From NCBI RefSeq assembly GCF_040276065.1, contig NZ_JBELOI010000008.1, positions 124,001 to 188,000 of the forward strand: a stretch of 64,000 nt of DNA. The letters are read 5' to 3'. The translations under genes and the position numbers were made by a program. The number at the start of each line of letters is the position of its first letter. The first letter of the stretch is position 1. The notes under the pieces are model-generated. The model was not told the DNA's origin. It saw only the letters and a program-made list of their open reading frames with translations, and did not search any database. Shown here piece after piece: positions 50,701 to 61,772 of the stretch. The DNA is from Castellaniella sp040276065 (lineage in GTDB: Bacteria; Pseudomonadota; Gammaproteobacteria; Burkholderiales; Burkholderiaceae_B).

Positions 50701-50722
50701 GGGCGCGGCAGGTGCCGCGCCC
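50701..50722 (+). terminator. Strong hairpin between livK copy 1 and proC
   Basis: GGGCGCGGCA and TGCCGCGCCC form a perfect 10-bp stem with almost no loop (GG), flanked by weak A-T and G-T pairs. No T tract follows. Either a terminator needing other factors or an mRNA-stabilising 3' hairpin for an abundant binding protein. Confidence 0.5.
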
Positions 50723-50775
50723 TTCGCGATTCCACGACATGTGTGAACGGGCCTTAATCGTACAATGGCTCCCCT

Positions 50776-51618
50776 ATGACACAAGACCTCACTCTCGCAC
50801 TGATCGGCGGCGGCAATATGGCCACCGCCTTGGCCACCGGGCTCATCGGGCGGCGCTGCGCCGCGGCCGACATCCACGTCATTGATCCGAACGAGGCGCT
50901 GCGCGAGCGATGGGCCGAACAAGGCTCTACCGCCTCGGCCATGCCCGACGAACGCCTGTCCGCCTGCCGCGTCTGGTTTTTCGCGGTCAAGCCGCAGGTC
51001 ATGCGCGAGGTCGTGCGCCAATGCCGGCCTTTCCTGCGGCCGGGCACGCTGGTGATCAGCATCGCCGCCGGCATTCCCGCCGAGACCATCGGCCGCTGGC
51101 TGGGCGAGGCCGACGCGCCCTATGCCCGGCTCGTGCGCTGCATGCCCAACACGCCCGCCCTGATCGCCAGCGGCATTACCGGCATGTATCCGATGCGGGG
51201 GGTCGAGGCGGACGATCGCGCGCTGGCCGAAAGCCTGCTGCGCGCGGTGGGCGAGGTGGTCTGGGTCGAGCGCGACGAGGCGATCGACGCCGTGACCGCC
51301 GTGTCGGGCAGCGGTCCGGCCTATGTGTTTCTGTTCCTCGAGGCCCTGATCGAGGCCGGCGTCGAGCAGGGCCTCTCGCCCGAGCAGGCACGGCAGCTCG
51401 CGCTGGCGACCTTGCACGGCGCTACGCAGCTTGCCGCCTTGTCGCCCGATGCACCATCGGTCCTGCGTGAGCGGGTCACCTCCAAGGGCGGGACCACCGC
51501 CGCGGCCCTGGCCGTATTCCAGGAGGCGGACTTCACCGGGATCGTGGGCCGGGCCGTCCAGGCGGCGGCCGAGCGTGCGGCGGCGCTTGCGCGCGAGCTC
51601 TCGGGCGCGCCCGAGTGA
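50776..51618 (+). CDS. proC: Pyrroline-5-carboxylate reductase
   Basis: A 280-residue NAD(P)H enzyme for the last step of proline synthesis. The dinucleotide motif ALIGGGNMATALATGL, VWFFAVKPQVMREVV, LVRCMPNTPALIASGITGM and the C-terminal signature VSGSGPAYVFLFLEALIEAGVEQGL with VTSKGGTTAAAL are all present. It is placed between two LIV binding proteins and on the same strand; there is a TACAAT -10-like box about 20 bases before its ATG, so it may have its own promoter. Confidence 0.96.
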   Translation: MTQDLTLALIGGGNMATALATGLIGRRCAAADIHVIDPNEALRERWAEQGSTASAMPDERLSACRVWFFAVKPQVMREVVRQCRPFLRPGTLVISIAAGIPAETIGRWLGEADAPYARLVRCMPNTPALIASGITGMYPMRGVEADDRALAESLLRAVGEVVWVERDEAIDAVTAVSGSGPAYVFLFLEALIEAGVEQGLSPEQARQLALATLHGATQLAALSPDAPSVLRERVTSKGGTTAAALAVFQEADFTGIVGRAVQAAAERAAALARELSGAPE

Positions 51619-51857
51619 ACGCCGCGCCGCACGTTGCATAGCGGGCCTTGCGCGGCCCGGCGCTGAATCCGATCTTCCGGCCTCGACCATCGCAAACCGA
51701 TGTAAGGGATTAACCGTAGTGACACCCATTCGGCTACTCGTCAGAATTACGCCTGCCGCTCAGGGCGGAAAGCTGAAAACCCAGGCTTACCGTTGAATGG
51801 CTGACGCCCCAATAGGGCGCAGGTATTTTGCGGTTGGCTCTACCGGAGACTATTCGA

Positions 51858-52976
51858 ATGAATTTCGAGAAGCGCGTCACACCCCTCATGTTGGCGATCG
51901 GCGCCATGACCATGGCCGCCGGCGTCCAGGCGGATACCCTCAAGATCGGGATTCCGCAGCCCATGACGGGCCCGGCCACCCAGTATGGCGACCAGATCCA
52001 GGCGGGTGCCTTGACCGCGATCGATGCGCTCAATGCCGCCGGCGGCATCAAGGGCATGAAGATCGAGCCGCTGCTGATCGACGACGGTTGCGAACCCAAG
52101 CAGGCCGTCCCCGCCGCCAACCGCGTGATCAACTCCGGCGCCAAGTTCGCCGTGGCGCACGCGTGCTCCGGCACCACCGTCCCGGCCGTCAACGTCTACG
52201 AACAGGAAGGCATCGTCGCGATCACTCCGGGCGCGACTTCGCCCCTGGTCACCGACACGATCAAGCCGCATTTCTTCTTCCGCACCATTGGCCGCGACGA
52301 TCAGCAAGGCCCATTCGCCGCCGACTATATCGCCAAGCAGCTCAAGCCCTCCAAGGTTGCCATCCTGCACGACAAGCAGACCTACGGTTCGGGCGTCGCC
52401 ACCCAGGTCCAGACCGCTTTGCAGAAGAGCGGCGTGAACGTCGCCATGTTTGAGGGGATCAACGTGGGCGACAGCGACTATTCCGCCGTGATCTCCAAGC
52501 TCAAGGCGCTGGGCCCCGACCTGATCTACTTTGGCGGCTATCACGCCGAACTCGGCCTGCTGCTGCGCCAGGCGCGCGAGCAGGGCCTCGACACCCAGTT
52601 CATGGGCCCCGAAGGCGTGGCCAACAAGGACTTGGTAGCCATCGCCGGCCCGGCCGTCGACAAGCTCCTGGTCACCTTGCCGGCGGACTTCACTAAAATG
52701 AAGGGCAACGAGCAGATTCTCGAGCACTTCAAGCAGTACAAGCGCAGCCCGGACGGCGCCTTCACCATGACCGCCTACGCCGCCGTTCAAATCCTGGCCG
52801 ACAGTATCAACGCTGTGGGCGCCGACCCCGCCAAGGTCGCCGACCACATGCACAGCAGCAGCTTCAACACCGCCATCGGCAAGGTGGACTACGACGCCAA
52901 GGGCGACCTGAAACACTTCGAGTTCGCGGTGTTCCGCTGGGACGGTCAAGGCAGTATGACCCAGATCCAGCCCTGA
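51858..52976 (+). CDS. livK: Branched-chain amino acid ABC transporter substrate-binding protein (copy 2)
   Basis: A 372-residue paralogue of the protein at 49.5 kb, sharing DDGCEPKQ, FRTIGRDDQQGPFAADYI, LHDKQTYGSGVAT, GDSDYSAVISKLKALG, and MGPEGVANKDL. Signal peptide VTPLMLAIGAMTMAAGVQA. It stands directly upstream of livHMGF (121 bp gap) and is the more likely obligate partner. The two copies have diverged in the ligand lobe loops, so they could broaden substrate range. The 239-bp gap before it shows no obvious operator. Confidence 0.9.
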   Translation: MNFEKRVTPLMLAIGAMTMAAGVQADTLKIGIPQPMTGPATQYGDQIQAGALTAIDALNAAGGIKGMKIEPLLIDDGCEPKQAVPAANRVINSGAKFAVAHACSGTTVPAVNVYEQEGIVAITPGATSPLVTDTIKPHFFFRTIGRDDQQGPFAADYIAKQLKPSKVAILHDKQTYGSGVATQVQTALQKSGVNVAMFEGINVGDSDYSAVISKLKALGPDLIYFGGYHAELGLLLRQAREQGLDTQFMGPEGVANKDLVAIAGPAVDKLLVTLPADFTKMKGNEQILEHFKQYKRSPDGAFTMTAYAAVQILADSINAVGADPAKVADHMHSSSFNTAIGKVDYDAKGDLKHFEFAVFRWDGQGSMTQIQP

Positions 52977-53097
52977 TCGAGGACCGCCAGCCCGGGCGCC
53001 GGCCTGGGCTGGTCCTGATCGCGGTCTCGCGGGCGCTCGCGGCCCGCGGTCGATTTCTTCCCCGGAAATCCTCTCCCTCCCTGGAAATCCTCTCTTT

Positions 53098-54027
53098 ATG
53101 TCCGATCTGCTTCCTCTCCTTACGCAACAGCTCTTCAACGGACTGTCGCTCGGCGCGATCTATGCGCTGATCGCCATCGGCTACACCATGGTCTACGGCA
53201 TCATCGGGATGATCAACTTCGCGCATGGCGAAATCTACATGATCGGCGCCTATGTCGGCCTGGTGACTTTGTCGGCCATCGGCGTGAACAGCGGCCTGCC
53301 GCTGCCGGTCATCATCCTGCTCATGCTGCTGGTGGCGATCCTGGTGACCGCGGTCTATGGCTTTGCGGTCGAGAAGGTCGCTTATGCGCCCTTGCGCGGC
53401 AGCCCCCGGCTGGTGCCCCTGATCTCGGCGATCGGGATGTCGATCTTCCTGCAAAACTGGGTGGCCACGGGACAGGGCGCGCGCGACATGGCCGTGCCTT
53501 CGTTGATCTCCGGCTCGGTCGAGTTCACCTTCGGGGGCAGCGACTTCACCGTCACCGCGCCGTATTCGCGCATCATGATCATCGTGGTGACGATATTGCT
53601 GATGATCGGCCTGTCCCTGTTCATCAAGTATTCGCGCACGGGCCAGGCCTCGCGCGCCTGCTCGCAAGACCTGCATATGGCCAATCTGCTGGGCATCGAC
53701 ACCAACCGCATCATTTCCTTCACATTCGTGATCGGGGCGATGCTGGCGGCGGTGGGCGGCGTGCTGATCGCCTTGGCCATCGGCAAGCTCAATCCCTTCA
53801 TCGGCTTCATTGCCGGCATCAAGGCTTTCACGGCGGCCGTGCTGGGCGGCATCGGCAGCATCCCCGGCGCCATGCTGGGCGGCGTCCTGCTGGGTCTGGC
53901 CGAGACCTTCGCCGCCGCGTTCATCTCCTCTCAGTACAAGGACATCGTCGCCTTCCTGTTGCTGGTGTTCATTCTGCTGTTCCGTCCGACGGGCCTGCTG
54001 GGCAAACCCGAAGTGGAAAAAGTCTAA
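53098..54027 (+). CDS. livH: High-affinity branched-chain amino acid ABC permease LivH
   Basis: A 309-residue inner-membrane permease with about eight helices. It shows QQLFNGLSLGAIYALIAIGYTMVYGIIGMINFAHGEIYMIGAY, RGSPRLVPLISAIGMSIFLQN and ACSQDLHMANLLGIDTNRIISFTFVIGAMLAAVGG, the standard LivH blocks. It begins the livHMGF set and overlaps livM by one base (TAATG). Confidence 0.95.
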   Translation: MSDLLPLLTQQLFNGLSLGAIYALIAIGYTMVYGIIGMINFAHGEIYMIGAYVGLVTLSAIGVNSGLPLPVIILLMLLVAILVTAVYGFAVEKVAYAPLRGSPRLVPLISAIGMSIFLQNWVATGQGARDMAVPSLISGSVEFTFGGSDFTVTAPYSRIMIIVVTILLMIGLSLFIKYSRTGQASRACSQDLHMANLLGIDTNRIISFTFVIGAMLAAVGGVLIALAIGKLNPFIGFIAGIKAFTAAVLGGIGSIPGAMLGGVLLGLAETFAAAFISSQYKDIVAFLLLVFILLFRPTGLLGKPEVEKV

Positions 54028-55253
54028 TGTTTCAGAACCTCAAAAACGCGGTGATCGCCGCCATCATGGCGGGGGTCATCATCGCCCCGGTCTTCGGCCT
54101 GCAGATTCTGCGCCGTGGGCAGGAGACCTACCTCCAGCCCGAGTGGGACTACATCCTTGGCGGCATGGCGATCATTTTCGTGATCCAGCTCCTGCGGCCG
54201 CTGTTCATCCGCAGGAAATCCGGCGATGCGCCGCGCTGGCGCCTGCCGGCGATCTCGGACAAGGGGCGCCAGCGGGCCGTCCTGGTGCTGGTACTGTTCG
54301 CCCTGGTGTGGCCGTTTTTTACGGGCCGCGCCCAGGTGGACATCGCCACCCTGGTGCTGATCTACATCATGCTCGGCCTGGGCCTCAATATCGTAGTGGG
54401 CTTCGCGGGGCTGCTCGACCTGGGTTTCGTCGGCTTTTACGCCGTGGGTGCCTACACCTACGCCTTGCTCTTCCACTGGGCGGGGTGGGGCTTCTGGCAG
54501 GCCCTGCCGCTGGCCGGCCTGATGTCTGCGTTCTTCGGTTTCATCCTGGGCTTTCCGGTGCTGCGGCTGCGTGGCGACTACTTGGCCATCGTCACCCTGG
54601 GCTTTGGCGAGATCATTCGCTTGATGCTCATCAATCTCTATGGCCTGACAGGCGGCCCGGATGGGATTTCCGGTATCCCCAAACCATCATTTTTCGGCTA
54701 TCAGCTCGTGCGCCGCTCGACTGACGGCACCCCGACCTTTCACGAAATGATGGGCTGGACCTTCAACAGCCAGGACGTGGTGATCTACCTATACTTGATG
54801 GCGCTGTGTCTGGCCTTGGTGACGCTGTTCGTCTCGAGCCGGGTCATCCGCATGCCGATCGGCCGCGCCTGGGAGGCCTTGCGCGAGGATGAGATCGCCT
54901 GCCGGTCGTTGGGCCTCAACCCCACCACGATCAAGCTCTCCGCCTTCACCATGGGGGCAATGTTCGCCGGCTTCGGCGGTGCGTTCTTCGCCGCGCGTCA
55001 GGGCCTGGTCAATCCCGAGTCCTTCACCTTCATCGAATCCGCGCTGATCCTGGCCATTGTCGTGCTGGGAGGCATGGGCTCGCAGGTCGGGGTGATCCTC
55101 GCGGCGATCCTGCTGACGGTGGTTCCCGAGATCGCCCGTGAATTCGCGCAGTACCGGATGCTGATCTTCGGCCTGGTGATGGTGGTCATGATGGTCTGGC
55201 GCCCGCAGGGCCTGCTCCCGGTCAAACGTCCGCACGTGGAAATGGAATCATGA
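54027..55253 (+). CDS. livM: High-affinity branched-chain amino acid ABC permease LivM
   Basis: A 408-residue permease. Like enteric LivM it has an N-terminal extension (about 110 residues with extra helices) before the core YIMLGLGLNIVVGFAGLLDLGFVGFYAVGAYTYALL. The cytoplasmic loop GRAWEALREDEIACRSLGLNPTTIKLSAFTMGAMFAGFGGAFFAARQG contacts the ATPases. Overlaps livH by one base and livG by 4 bp. Confidence 0.95.
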   Translation: MFQNLKNAVIAAIMAGVIIAPVFGLQILRRGQETYLQPEWDYILGGMAIIFVIQLLRPLFIRRKSGDAPRWRLPAISDKGRQRAVLVLVLFALVWPFFTGRAQVDIATLVLIYIMLGLGLNIVVGFAGLLDLGFVGFYAVGAYTYALLFHWAGWGFWQALPLAGLMSAFFGFILGFPVLRLRGDYLAIVTLGFGEIIRLMLINLYGLTGGPDGISGIPKPSFFGYQLVRRSTDGTPTFHEMMGWTFNSQDVVIYLYLMALCLALVTLFVSSRVIRMPIGRAWEALREDEIACRSLGLNPTTIKLSAFTMGAMFAGFGGAFFAARQGLVNPESFTFIESALILAIVVLGGMGSQVGVILAAILLTVVPEIAREFAQYRMLIFGLVMVVMMVWRPQGLLPVKRPHVEMES

Positions 55254-56014
55254 GTGAAGCACTATTGAAGGTCAGCGGACTGACCATGCGCTTCGGCGGC
55301 CTGCTGGCCGTCGATCAGGTGGAATTCGAGGTTCGCGGGGACGAGGTGTTCGCCATCATCGGTCCCAACGGCGCGGGCAAGACCACGGTGTTCAACTGCG
55401 TGGGCGGTTTCTACAAGCCGACCGCCGGCGACATTGTCATGGACGGCCAGCCCATCACTGGCGAGCCCAGCCACAAGGTGGCGCGCCACGGCCTGGTGCG
55501 CACGTTCCAGAACGTGCGCCTGTTCAAAAACCTCACCGTGCTGGAAAACCTGCTCGTTGCCCAGCACACCCAGATGCAGACTGGCTTGCTGCACGGGCTG
55601 CTCAAGGTGCCGTCCTTTCGCAAGTCGGAATCCGAGGCCAAGCGCCGCGCGGCGGAGTGGCTGGACTTCATGGACATCCGCCAGTACGCCAACCGCGAGG
55701 CCGGCAATCTGGCCTACGGACACCAGCGCCGCCTCGAGATCGCGCGCTGCATGATCACCAAGCCACGCCTGTTGATGCTCGACGAACCGGCCGCAGGCCT
55801 CAATCCCCAGGAAAAACGCGACCTGCAGGCCCTGATCGACCAGTTGCGCCGCGAGTTCGGCGTGGCCGTCCTGCTAATCGAGCATGACATGAGCCTCGTC
55901 ATGGGGGTGTCCGACCGTATCCTGGTCATGGAACACGGCAAGCCCATTACCACCGGCCTGCCCGAGGAGGTCCGCACGGATCCCCGCGTCATCAAAGCCT
56001 ACCTCGGGGAATGA
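55250..56014 (+). CDS. livG: Branched-chain amino acid ABC ATPase LivG
   Basis: A 254-residue ATPase. Walker A GPNGAGKTTVFN, the LivG block GLVRTFQNVRLFKNLTVLENLLVAQH, a LivG-type signature NLAYGHQRRLEIARCM, Walker B LLMLDEPAAGLNPQE and switch His in LLIEHDMSLVMG. The signature here is ordinary for LivG, unlike the degenerate one at 23.9-24.6 kb. Overlaps livM by 4 bp; livF follows 3 bp later. Confidence 0.95.
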   Translation: MSEALLKVSGLTMRFGGLLAVDQVEFEVRGDEVFAIIGPNGAGKTTVFNCVGGFYKPTAGDIVMDGQPITGEPSHKVARHGLVRTFQNVRLFKNLTVLENLLVAQHTQMQTGLLHGLLKVPSFRKSESEAKRRAAEWLDFMDIRQYANREAGNLAYGHQRRLEIARCMITKPRLLMLDEPAAGLNPQEKRDLQALIDQLRREFGVAVLLIEHDMSLVMGVSDRILVMEHGKPITTGLPEEVRTDPRVIKAYLGE

Positions 56015-56017
56015 ACC

Positions 56018-56719
<702 letters not shown>

Positions 56720-56748
56720 GCGTGCGGCGCGGATTGTGCGCCGCATGC
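56720..56748. terminator. Hairpin between convergent livF and glutathione S-transferase genes
   Basis: TGCGGCGC (56723-56730) pairs with GCGCCGCA (56738-56745), extending outward by three further pairs including one wobble; 7-base loop. It occupies almost the whole 39-bp gap between two convergent stops and could serve both strands. No T tract. Confidence 0.55.
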
Positions 56749-56758
56749 TCAGAGGCGC

Positions 56759-57370
56759 CTATGTGAGGTCCTGGGCCGCGAGGGCCGCCTTGACCCCTGC
56801 GTCGGCCTGCAGACGAGCCTGGAACCGGCGCAGCGCATCCATCCCCGGCAACTCGACCGAGAGCGCGTCGGCCCAGCGCAGGAGCGTGTATAGATAGGGA
56901 TCGGCCAGCGAGCGCTGGCCGGTCAGCCAATCGCGGTCCTCGAGCTGACGATTGGCCACGGCGAACAGCCCTTGAAGTTTTTCCACCGCCTTGCCCTTGA
57001 GAATCTCCGCTACGCCCTCGTCGCCCGCGCCGAAGTGCAGCGCGCCGAATACCAGGGCAAAGGTGCGATGCAGGTCGGCGTTGCAGAACGCCAGCCAGCG
57101 GCGGGTTTCCGCCCGCTCGCGGAGCGTCTCGCCCAGCAGCCCGGCCGCAGGGTTGAGCTCTGCGAGGTATTCCAGAATCGCCACGCTCTGGGTCAGCACA
57201 AAGTCGCCATCGACCAGGGTCGGCACCGCGCCGACGGGGTTGAGCGCCAGGTACTCGGCCTCTTTGGTCTGTTCGCGCGTGATCCGGCACGTCTCATAGG
57301 GCTTGCCGATCCATTCGAGGGCGATATGCGTGACCAGCGGGCAGGCGCCCGGGAAATAATAAAGTTTCAT
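56759..57370 (-). CDS. Glutathione S-transferase family protein
   Basis: A 203-residue GST resembling the bacterial beta-class enzymes. Thioredoxin-fold N-terminus KLYYFPGACPLVTHIALEWIGKPYE, the cis-Pro glutathione site NPVGAVPTLVDGDFVLTQSVAILEYL, and an all-helical C-terminal domain. The conserved Cys in PGACPLV matches the beta-class catalytic Cys10. The ATG at 57370 gives the standard N-terminus. It stands alone between convergent livF and divergent hydroxyacid dehydrogenase. Confidence 0.88.
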   Translation of the reverse strand: MKLYYFPGACPLVTHIALEWIGKPYETCRITREQTKEAEYLALNPVGAVPTLVDGDFVLTQSVAILEYLAELNPAAGLLGETLRERAETRRWLAFCNADLHRTFALVFGALHFGAGDEGVAEILKGKAVEKLQGLFAVANRQLEDRDWLTGQRSLADPYLYTLLRWADALSVELPGMDALRRFQARLQADAGVKAALAAQDLT

Positions 57371-57521
57371 GGTGTGCTCGGCGAGAATCCAAAGGTGAGG
57401 AACAGCTTTGTTTATACCACCGGGCGCGGAGCCGGGCGAACCGCGTTCCACGCTGCCCTTGAGTTAGACTATCGGTGCTTGTCATTCGACGCCCATCACT
57501 GTGGTTCGCAGGAGTTCCCTC

Positions 57522-58502
57522 ATGGCTGATTCGCCTTTGCGCATTGTTTTCCTGGACCGGGATTCCCTGCCCGCGGATGCCGATTTCCAGGGCCCATCGG
57601 TTCCTCACGAGCTGGTCCTGTATCCCCGCACAGCGCCGGAACAGGTCCTCGAACGCATTCGCGACGCCGACGTCGTGGTGGTCAACAAAGTTCCGATTGG
57701 GGCCGAATCGCTGCGTCACGCCACGCGCCTGCGTCTGATCGCGTTGATCGCCACGGGCTCCGACAACATCGATCTGGACACCTGCGAGCGGCGCGGCATC
57801 GTGGTCTCGAATGTGCGCGACTATGCCGTCCACTCGGTGCCCGAGCACACCATGGCGCTGATGCTCGCCCTGCGTCGCAACCTGATCGCCTATCGACAGT
57901 CGGTGATCGACGGCCGCTGGCAGACGGCGAGCAGCTTCTGCTACCTGGATTATCCGATCCGCGATCTGGCGCGCTCGACGCTGGGCATCATCGGCCGGGG
58001 TGCGCTGGGCGAGGCGGTGGCCGAACTGGCCCGCGCCTTTGGGATGAAGGTGCAGTTCGCGGCACGCAAGGAGGTCGATGCGCCGGCCGAGGACTACACC
58101 TCGTTTTCCCACGTCCTGCGCTCCAGCGACGTCATCAGCCTGCATTGCCCGCTGAATGCACAAACGCGCGGCATGATCGGTGAGGCCGAGTTCGCGCTCA
58201 TGGAACGGCGCCCCTTGTTGATCAATACCGCGCGCGGCGGCCTGGTGGACGAGCCCGCGCTGGTGCGTGCAATGCGCGAAGGGCGCCTGTCGGGTGCGGC
58301 CTTCGACGTGGCCAGCCAGGAGCCCCCCGGGCTGGCACACCCCCTCATGGCCCTGGTCGGCATGCCGAATTTCATTCTCACGCCGCACGTGGCGTGGGCC
58401 AGCGACGAGGCCATCGCGGCGCTGATCCAGCAGGTGCGCGACAATATCGAGGCGTTTTGCCGAGACGAACCGCGCAATATGGTGACCGCCTTCAACCGTT
58501 GA
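57522..58502 (+). CDS. D-2-hydroxyacid dehydrogenase (glycerate dehydrogenase-like)
   Basis: A 326-residue NAD(P)-dependent dehydrogenase. Substrate domain ATGSDNIDLDTCERRGIVVSNV with YAVHSVPEHTMALMLALRRNL, nucleotide motif LGIIGRGALGEAVAE, and the catalytic trio Arg in INTARGGLVDEPALV, Glu in ASQEPPG and His in FILTPHVAWAS. GRGALG departs slightly from GxGxxG but is accepted in this family. Hydroxypyruvate/glyoxylate reductase is the usual annotation. It lies 31 bp upstream of erythrose-4-phosphate dehydrogenase, so 4-phosphoerythronate is a conceivable substrate (inference). Ribosome site GGAG before ATG 57522. Confidence 0.85.
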   Translation: MADSPLRIVFLDRDSLPADADFQGPSVPHELVLYPRTAPEQVLERIRDADVVVVNKVPIGAESLRHATRLRLIALIATGSDNIDLDTCERRGIVVSNVRDYAVHSVPEHTMALMLALRRNLIAYRQSVIDGRWQTASSFCYLDYPIRDLARSTLGIIGRGALGEAVAELARAFGMKVQFAARKEVDAPAEDYTSFSHVLRSSDVISLHCPLNAQTRGMIGEAEFALMERRPLLINTARGGLVDEPALVRAMREGRLSGAAFDVASQEPPGLAHPLMALVGMPNFILTPHVAWASDEAIAALIQQVRDNIEAFCRDEPRNMVTAFNR

Positions 58503-58533
58503 GGCGCCCATTCCCTTTTCTTCGAGACCACCC

Positions 58534-59617
58534 ATGAACCACCCCTTCCGCGTCGCTATCAACGGCTATGGTCGCATCGGTCGTTGCGTGCTGCGCGCCC
58601 TGGTTGAATCCGGCCGGGACCGCGATATCGAACTCGTCGCCATCAACGAGCCGGCCGATCTTTCGTCCATGGCCTACCTGACGCACTTCGATTCGACCCA
58701 CGGGGTGTTTCCTGGCACGGTCGAGGAAGCGCCCGAAGGCCTGCGGATCAATGGTCGCCTGATCCGCGTCCACCACGGGCGCGCACCCGACGACTGCCCG
58801 TGGGGGGACCTCGGCATCGATCTGCTGCTCGAGTGCTCCGGGGCCTACGGGACGCGCGACGCCTTGGAAGCCTTCCTGGATGCGGGCTGTCCGCGCGTCC
58901 TGGTTTCGCAGCCCGCACGCAGCGCCGCCGATGTCGACCATACCGTGGTCTATGGCATCAACGACGGGGGGCTGGACGCCAGCCAGCGCATCGTGTCGGC
59001 GGCCTCGTGCACGACCAACGCCATCGTGCCCGTGCTCGACTTGCTGGACCGCGGGCCAGGCGTGCGCAATGCCTACCTGACCACGCTGCATTCGGTCATG
59101 AACGACCAGCCCATGATCGATGGCTATCATCATGCCGATTTGCGTCGCACGCGCTCGGCGATGCAGTCCATCGTGCCGGTGTCCACCGGCCTGGCGCAAG
59201 GCGTCGAGCGCTTGCTGCCCGGCTTGGCCGGCAGAATCCAGGCCAAGGCGGTGCGCGTGCCCATCCTGAACGTCTCCGCCATCGATCTGGCGGTCAATCT
59301 GCGCCAGCCGAGCGACGTCGAAGCGCTCAACGGCCTGTTCAGAGAGGCGGCCCGCGAACGGCCCGAGCTGCTGGCTTGCACCAATCGCCCCCATGCCTCG
59401 GTCGATTTCAATCACGACCCGCACTCGGCGATCGTCGACCTCAGCCACACCCGTGTGAATGGCGGCGATTTTGCAAACCTGCTGATCTGGTTCGACAACG
59501 AGTGGGGCTTTGCCAATCGCATGCTGGATGTCGCCCAGGCCTGGGCGGCGCTGTTCATGGGCGTGTCCGCCGAGGCCGCCGGCCAGCCCTCAATTTTTCC
59601 ACAAGGAGCACGTCATC

Positions 59618-59625
<8 letters not shown>
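58534..59625 (+). CDS. epd: D-erythrose-4-phosphate dehydrogenase
   Basis: A 363-residue GAPDH-like enzyme oxidising erythrose 4-phosphate to 4-phosphoerythronate, first step of DXP-dependent pyridoxal phosphate synthesis. NAD motif INGYGRIGRCVLRAL, catalytic Cys in AASCTTNAIVP and His in TLHSVMNDQPMIDGY. Epd-specific rather than GAPDH features are DLRRTRSAMQSIVPVSTGLAQGV, VDFNHDPHSAIVDLSHTRV and WFDNEWGFANRMLD. The C-terminus overlaps fumC by 8 bp. A second, true glycolytic GAPDH must be elsewhere if this is only Epd. Confidence 0.88.
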
Positions 59626-61015
<1,390 letters not shown>

Positions 61016-61022
61016 GGCTTGT

Positions 61023-61403
61023 ATGAAAACCCTTCCAGTCCGCATCAAGCGCGTCTACGAAGAGGCGACGGAGGCCGATGGCTTCCGCGTCTTCGTCGAT
61101 CGCCTGTGGCCCCGCGGAGTCTCCAAGGCGGACTTCGCCTATGATCTCTGGAGCAAGGATCTTGCACCCAGCCCGGCGCTGCGCACCTGGTTCGGACACA
61201 AGGTCGAGCGCTGGGAGGGTTTCCGCGAGCGCTATGCCTCCGAGCTGCACGAGCCGGCGTGCCAACAGGCAATAGGCGGGATATTCGCCGCGGCCAAGGG
61301 CAGGGCGGTCACGCTGGTCTACGGCGCGCGCGACCCCGAGCACAACCAGGCCCTGATCCTCGCCGGGGAAATGAACGCCTACGCAAAGCGCCACAAGACC
61401 TGA
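61023..61403 (+). CDS. DUF488 family protein
   Basis: A 126-residue small cytoplasmic protein of the DUF488 family (YeaO-like). Hallmarks are the start VRIKRVYE, then GFRVFVDRLWPRGVSK and DLWSKDLAPSPALRTWFGH with ERWEGFRERYASEL, ending VTLVYGARDPEHNQALIL. Function unknown. It starts 8 bp after fumC, so it is probably co-transcribed. Confidence 0.9.
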   Translation: MKTLPVRIKRVYEEATEADGFRVFVDRLWPRGVSKADFAYDLWSKDLAPSPALRTWFGHKVERWEGFRERYASELHEPACQQAIGGIFAAAKGRAVTLVYGARDPEHNQALILAGEMNAYAKRHKT

Positions 61404-61418
61404 GAATAGGGGGGCCAT

Positions 61419-61772
61419 ATGGTGCTGCTTTATTGGGGGGCCGACTCATTGTGGGCCCTGGCCGCCATCGGGCTGATCGTGTCGTTGGCGGTGATCCTGG
61501 GGATCCAGGCGCATCGCATGCGGGTGCTTGGCGGCAACGAAGAGCTCGTCGGCATGCATGGCGAGGTGACCCAGGCCTCGGATGGGCGCGGAAAGGCCTA
61601 TGCTCTGGTGCGCGGCGAGATCTGGCGCGTGCATTCGCGCGAGCCGCTGGCCGAGGGCGACGACGTGCGTGTGCGCGCTGCGCGCGGCCTCACGCTCGAG
61701 GTCGAGCGTCCGGCCGAGCGGGCCGGGCGGGCGCCCGACCAACCTTCCACCACCCAAGGGGGTGAATCATGA
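61419..61772 (+). CDS. NfeD-like membrane protein
   Basis: A 117-residue protein: one N-terminal membrane helix (about 9-27) and a small OB-fold domain (about 43-95: LVGMHGEVTQASDGRGKAYALVRGEIWRVHSREPLAEGDDVRV), as in NfeD1b proteins. NfeD proteins act with SPFH/stomatin partners in membrane microdomains, and the SPFH gene overlaps this one by 4 bp. It lacks the protease domain of long NfeD forms. Ends in a Pro-rich tail. Confidence 0.85.
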   Translation: MVLLYWGADSLWALAAIGLIVSLAVILGIQAHRMRVLGGNEELVGMHGEVTQASDGRGKAYALVRGEIWRVHSREPLAEGDDVRVRAARGLTLEVERPAERAGRAPDQPSTTQGGES

